Origin: Lingula anatina
Lineage: Eukaryota > Brachiopoda > Lingulata > Lingulida > Lingulidae
DNA length: 64,000 bases
Direction: 5' to 3'
NCBI RefSeq assembly: GCF_001039355.2
Contig: NW_019774626.1
Location: forward strand, 286,550 to 350,549
Under the pieces are notes generated by a model. It made no database searches. It saw only the letters and a program-made list of their open reading frames with translations, and was not told where the DNA came from. Of the stretch, positions 58,766 to 64,000 are shown in pieces (positions within the stretch are counted from its first letter, which is position 1; each line of letters starts with the position of its first letter). The position numbers and the translations under genes were made by a program.

Positions 58766-60610
58766 AGTTACATGGAGTAACCGCTTCTAACACTTCTACT
58801 TGTACATGAATACTGTGGAAAGCGCATGCTGGCTATATGTATTTGAAGTCGGACACATATCTTCTCCTCGAAGTAAAGTATTTTTGTACCACAAACATAC
58901 TCCAAATTGCATTCGCTTACATCATGCTTAAATATTGAATTTAACAAAAATGAGCCAAAGAGTTCTGCAATGAAAGTTACACAGAGGTGAATGAATTACT
59001 GATAGGAAACATTTGCTTTCCAAAATTGCCATATAAGTCATGCATTTTTGCTCTGTGGTTCTACATTTGTAATAAGTTATCTTGCTGGACCAAAGACGTT
59101 GAACATAGAGGTAACAATAAACATCCGAAAATTGAGTTGGGCGAGTTTTTATTATCACTTTTTACGTTTAATTTACGACAAATACATTGAAGTTATGTAT
59201 TTAACTTTCAAAAGTGCGTACAGTTTTCTACAAGTATATGTTAAATCCCCAATGCACGAAGAATTGCTAAAAAGACGACCAACAATGTAGTATTAATGTT
59301 AAGCCATAGCATCCTGCCCTTAGACGTACTGTACTGCAGAGTGCACGTGACCTGGCAGTACAAATAGTTCCGCTATCATTTATAATATTACAAGATATCT
59401 TGCTTCATATCCTAAGATTATTTAAATAGTCTATCAAGTAAAATTGATTGACCCCGTTCCATACAGAGTTTGGTCTAAATGATGACGGTGCCATCCGCTC
59501 TGATAAATAACGGTCTTTCTTAATATCGGTATAAGGCAGTAGGTGGGGGGGGGGGGGGGGTCAGGCATATCTGCTGAATTACTTGATAAAGATGCTCTGA
59601 CAGACATTGACATATTGTAGGTAAACAACTTCAATATTTAACAGTTGATTTATATCACAAAGGAAAAACAATATAAATAAACTTTTCTATTTTACATAAG
59701 TTATTTTTCCTTGTGCCCCCCATCCTCCCTCAAGCAAACTCGTTTGTGAAACAGTACCCTGCATGCGTTTAAGGATTTATACCCCCTCCAGATTTGGTCG
59801 TTGACGGTTGGGGCTTTTACCGGAGGGCAATCTCCTGCGTATGTAATTTATTACATTCTATTTTGATAAAAAAACAACAAAAACAATACCGTGCCCGGAG
59901 CCGCGTGGGATAATAGTGAATAATGAATAACGTGGTTAGTGAGAAAATGAAAGCAAAAGACATACGTTTATAAAACAAAACATTTTCTCCGTTATTTGAT
60001 ACCATTTTAGTTTTGAATGTCTGTGCTTACATTTCTCGCAAATTTCAATAAACAGTTTATTAAAATACCTTTTACTGTTCAATCATAGTCATCCAAAATT
60101 GATTTCATGTGCTTTCCTATCTAAAAATCCCATGCAGCACAGGTTCAAAATATTTACATGCCCTGCTAAAAATCCGATACTGCTGAAAATTAAATAGAAA
60201 CTGAATGAAATGGAATTAATAGGAACTAAGCTTAAAGATGAAATAAAATTTAAAAAAATAAAAGGAAAATTACCGTGTAAAAACAAATCGACTGAAGATA
60301 AGTCTTTAAAGTACACGTAGTTGATTTTTTTTCAAACTCAAAGAACTTTCGTTCCTCGTGTAGTATTTTTTACATTTTTGTAGAATATTTGGGTATATTA
60401 ATATAATGTTGCACCAGAGAAGTCTATGTGCAGGTAGTACAGCCACCGATGCCAAATGTTGTGGAAATGTTATAAATATTCAATATTTCTTTTGTGTTGT
60501 GCCTGTCCGTCACCTTAACGATGATATATGCTCGTACTGGTAATACATGCATGGCTAAGGGACTAGCGATTGCAACGATAAAACTATACATAAGATTATT
60601 TGGCAGCTTA
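58766..60610. other. Intergenic, no gene seen
   Basis: AT-rich, with a G-run at 59545-59562. ORFs at 58928-59290 and 60089 are short and lack support. Confidence 0.6.
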
Positions 60611-60742
60611 TTATCGCAAGAAATTCGCCTCTGTGGGAGAGAGTGTTAAGATGATTCTTATCTCATAATGGAACTCATTAGTCTGCAGTATATAATGAGA
60701 AGAAGTTGAATTTTAATTCATACTTCTCAGCCGGTTGCTTGG
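60611..60742 (+). promoter_or_regulatory. Promoter region of the 60819 gene (duplicated at 62704-62822)
   Basis: TATA box TATATAA at 60689-60695, 124-130 bp before the ATG. The whole block, including GTGGGAGAGAGTGTTRAGATG, GTCTGCAGTATATAATGAGA and CCGGTTGCTTGG, recurs at 62704-62822. Confidence 0.65.
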
Positions 60743-60818
60743 AAAGGGTCACAGCCACCATCGCATAAAGTGCCAAAGACACTTTTAAAATTTCTCGACA
60801 TTTACGCTGACTGCAGAT

Positions 60819-61346
60819 ATGCTGAAAGTTCTGTGTTTCGTGGCATTGGTGGCTCTCCTGCAGCAAGTGTCAGCAAACCACTTGGCGGCTGGAGAGGGAG
60901 GATATGCGGCTAGTCGGTCCACCAGCCAGACCCAAACCCCGACCTATGGCAGCCAGTATGCCAGTTCTTATGGTAGTCCATATGGCAGCCAGTATGCCAG
61001 TTCTTATGGCAGTCCATATGGCAGTCAGTATGGCAGTCCGTATGGCAATCAATATGGCAGCTCTCCATATGGCTTTTCTCCCTTCGGTGCCTCTCCCTAC
61101 GGCGTCTCTCCCTTAGGGGCCTCTGCCTACGGATCCTCTCCCTATGGATATGGATCCGCGTTCAGCGCCTCTACCTACGGTTCCCCCTATGGGTCCTCTC
61201 TTTACGGGCCAGGTTACCCAGGATATGGAGCCGGATACGAAACTGGATACGGGGGATATGGCAATGGATATAGCACAGGATACGGATATGGCGGTTTTCC
61301 AACATACGGTGGCGTATATCCTGGCTTTGGACAAGGTTACTGGTAA
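60819..61346 (+). CDS. Secreted Ser/Tyr/Gly repeat protein with splice donor overlapping the stop
   Basis: 175 residues. Signal peptide 1-19 (LKVLCFVALVALLQQVSA, cleavage before NHLAA). Repeats of YGSQYASSYGSP type run over about 42-77, then SPYG/SPFG/SPLG units, then a Gly/Tyr tail (GYPGYGAGYETGYGG) ending GQGYW. No Cys after the signal. The last codons are TAC TGG TAA; the donor TG|GTAAGA (GT at 61343) overlaps them. If it is used with the acceptor TTTATTTCAG (to 61828), TG joins A of the next exon to give TGA, so the protein stops one residue earlier (GQGY). Both forms end at the same place in practice. It lacks the core; a structural role is inferred from composition and position. Confidence 0.83.
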   Translation: MLKVLCFVALVALLQQVSANHLAAGEGGYAASRSTSQTQTPTYGSQYASSYGSPYGSQYASSYGSPYGSQYGSPYGNQYGSSPYGFSPFGASPYGVSPLGASAYGSSPYGYGSAFSASTYGSPYGSSLYGPGYPGYGAGYETGYGGYGNGYSTGYGYGGFPTYGGVYPGFGQGYW

Positions 61347-61828
61347 GACTGAGTGCACACATCTAGCCACGGGTCATTTTTTTCACTGAATCACTGTAAT
61401 CCAAATATTCTGTGTTATAACATTAACTACTATCTGTCCGATTGTCTAGATAATTCTGTCTGTACTGACAGCTAACATGTACATGTATACGCTGTCAAAA
61501 ACCATAAGGCCACAAATCAACGGCCTTATCCTTCAAATTCTATTATTTTCACAATTTCCTTGTACACTTTACCAAACTTAATATTTCAAACTGAATCATC
61601 TCCTTATATAGTATAAGAATTAATGAATTAAACAATCCTTGAAATATAAACTTTATGAAATCATGCAATTTAACTAAAACATTATAATCACAGCCCATTT
61701 TTGATATGTTTGATATGTTTGACATAAACCTAGAATATTTTATTTTCTTCCTCATAAAACGTGCACAAACGTGAAGACTGATAATACCCTCATATATCAT
61801 ATTCTACAGAAAAGCATTTTTATTTCAG

Positions 61829-62195
61829 ATGGACGTACTCATTGTGCGGCGTGGCTGTCAACTCTTGGGATGGGAATACGACACTACAACAGCACTGATA
61901 TGAAAAAATCCTCGTAGATGTATGTGCTGCTGAGGAGGGCCTTAACATCTATCAGCTTAGCTACGACTAAGAGAAATAACGTCATTAAGTGTCAAACTTA
62001 CATGTTCAACGTTATGTTTATTTTGTTCCACGTGTAATCTGCATATTGGAGAGATTTCTCGTATAACGAATCTGAGAGCCTTTCTATGAATCGTCATTTT
62101 CTGTTACCAAAGGATATTATGAACAAACATTTTAATCAAGCGCCAATACAGTATTGTTATGCATTTACATACAATAAATTCAACGATTTCTATTT
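61829..62195 (+). other. Probable 3' exon of the 60819 gene
   Basis: Acceptor TTTTTATTTCAG ends at 61828. AATAAA at 62173-62178. If spliced, only its first base is coding (completing TGA). Confidence 0.55.
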
Positions 62196-64000
62196 TCAAT
62201 TGCTGTCTTTTTCTCGATGCCTTCACTCACGTGGTCAATATTATCTTATCTCTGGTCTCTCGAAAAAATAGTGTAGACAGCGTTAGTCGAAAATATAGAA
62301 CTCTGATATTCAACTGTTACGTAGATAGAATAGAAAAACCTCTTAAACAGATGCAACATTAAACCCAAGGTTAAAGGTACACTCCATAAGTTTGAAAATG
62401 CGTATTTTTTGCCATCCATACCTTCTGATAAATCTTACATAAACCTTAAAACAATTTAACCTCTAAAATAGTTTTTCTAGGGCGTACTTGATTTGGATTT
62501 TTACATAGGAGCATGGTCTCTGGTTATAATGATTGGTCAGTCATTTTAAACCAAATCAACTTTTATAAATTTGATTAAGGGTAGAATTCAAGTGCTGTAT
62601 ATAGGGATAGATAAATGATTCGTGTGTACGAGAAAGTTGCTTATTTTCCCGAGAAAATCCATTTTGGGGCGGGAAAATCCCATGGAGTTGCCGGTAAGAA
62701 CCTTAATATCGAAAGAAATTCACCTGTGTGGGAGAGAGTGTTGAGATGTCTTTTCTCAATGTCTGCAGTATATAATGAGAAAAAGTTAAATTTAAATTCG
62801 TTTTTCTTACCCGGTTGCTTGGCATTATTGTGTTTCTGCTTGATATAAAAAGAACGCAATGGGACTCGTGCATAATGGGATATGGCCGGCGCACCAGAGA
62901 AAATAAAGAATTCTTCCAAGATTTTTCTCACTCGTGATAAAATATTCTTTTTTAATTGGTGTGAAATCACACAGATATTCTCGTTTATGTGTGCCACAGA
63001 ATCAGAGTCACATGTAATTGTAGTATATTAATCACCTATATATTAAAGTGCAGCAGATTATAAATTGCCGACACACCTGTCTATAACCATAAATTGAAGT
63101 AGAGCATTGAGGTACGCCTCTGATCACGAAGCAGGTCTTAGGTAAAGTTATATACCGAGAAAAAACATGTATTTGTCAAAAATAACCGTAAATATTAAAT
63201 GCATAAATTGACCGTTTTTATTATATAACCAGAAAAAGTGAATTAAAAGCATCTACTGCGGGTATTACTACGTTGATGGTTGGTTACCAGAGACGTAGAT
63301 AAACCCCCCATAAGGACGTATATATTCAATCTTCATTAGCGCGGCAATCAGTGTCTACTGCCAACCTGCAATTTTACTTCTTCGCCGTTCATATCTACTG
63401 ACCATTACTGGGTTATCAAATATACAATTATAGTATTTTTTCTGTCGGTAAGGAGAAAGAGAGATAGATAAGAAAAAGTAATGAGATGGGGAAAATGTTT
63501 GTATCGTTATACATATCTATTATGCCGTACAAGGAATCACAGAGCAACCAAATCCAAATCCGTTATTCAGTTGCATTTACGTGTTTGAAATGTCTATCAA
63601 TTGTTTGCACAATACTAAGCAGTATTAAATGAGCAACTGAGCATAGATAAAAAGTTGTTTGAATAAATCACGTGTACTCTGTTGTCGTTGCAAAGCAAAC
63701 TTATTACATTCAGAACTCTTCGCTGAAAGCTCGATTATTTCAGTGAAAAATTAGTTTTCATCAGTACCTAATTTTACCATCATTTACGTGCAAAAATAAG
63801 ATGATATTTCAATTCTTCCAACAAGCTTTAATACAGGTTCATTTAGCAAACGATTTTTGGAACTACTTCGAAAAAAAAACGTATGAAAAAAATCTTATAA
63901 TTTCCTGTTTGGGTGGGTCTCCCATTTCATCTATTACAGTCCAATTTACCAGCTAAATATGGTAAAAGGCCATTATATTGTGTTTTTAAAAGCTTATCAC
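62196..64000. other. Intergenic, no gene seen
   Basis: Apart from the promoter-like duplicate at 62704-62822, no supportable gene, RNA or repeat was recognised to the window end. Confidence 0.55.
62704..62822 (+). repeat. Orphan copy of the 60819 promoter
   Basis: Matches 60611-60742 (TATA at 62769-62775) but is not followed by a coding copy. May be the relic of a duplicated gene or a dispersed repeat. Confidence 0.7.

Overview
This is eukaryotic, AT-rich, intron-bearing animal DNA: GT-AG introns, TATA boxes, AATAAA signals, abundant microsatellites, foldback repeats and a Penelope-like retroelement relic. The gene content is mostly secreted, Cys-poor, Gly/Tyr-rich structural proteins that look like shell-matrix, periostracum, byssus or tube proteins. 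This suggests a marine lophotrochozoan, most likely a bivalve or other mollusc; that assignment is inference.

Layout. (1) 1-1530: the 3' end of a flavin-containing monooxygenase gene on +. (2) 3.5-34 kb: a cluster of secreted structural genes. One small Gln/Tyr/Pro gene (3524+) comes first, then eight paralogs that share a core with the consensus YSAVSKTYNAV: 6840(-), 10011(+), 12377(+), 16965(+), 22028(+), 26688(+), 29081(+) and 33919(-). The first two are Phe/Gln/Asn-rich; the others are Gly-Tyr-rich. (3) 36.6-47.1 kb: a nearly identical tandem duplication of about 4.85 kb carrying a type II membrane protein with beta-propeller glycan-enzyme-like motifs. The first copy is truncated at a single N, so this may be an assembly (haplotype) artefact. 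(4) 48-61.4 kb: five more secreted repeat proteins (48233, 51070, 54315, 57973 and 60819, all +). (5) 61.4-64 kb: non-coding, with a partial copy of the promoter of the last gene.

The most interesting signal is not in the proteins. In all eight core-family genes the stop codon lies 0-10 nt before a splice donor. A separate, wholly untranslated 3' exon follows, 180-1410 nt downstream, and it carries a conserved block: about ACTAGAAGTC, then CACCGACTCCC, then ACTTCGAAATTGACC. The introns and the low-complexity coding sequence have diverged much more, so this looks like a family-wide 3'UTR element. The other small secreted genes also have a candidate donor within 40 nt of the stop, close enough to escape nonsense-mediated decay. 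Together the genes look like a co-regulated array of extracellular-matrix building blocks: signal peptide, low-complexity Gly/Tyr region, a core, and a Gln/Gly tail. Tyr-based cross-linking is likely because mature chains have almost no Cys.

All splice sites, promoters and signal-peptide cuts were read by eye. No database search was possible.
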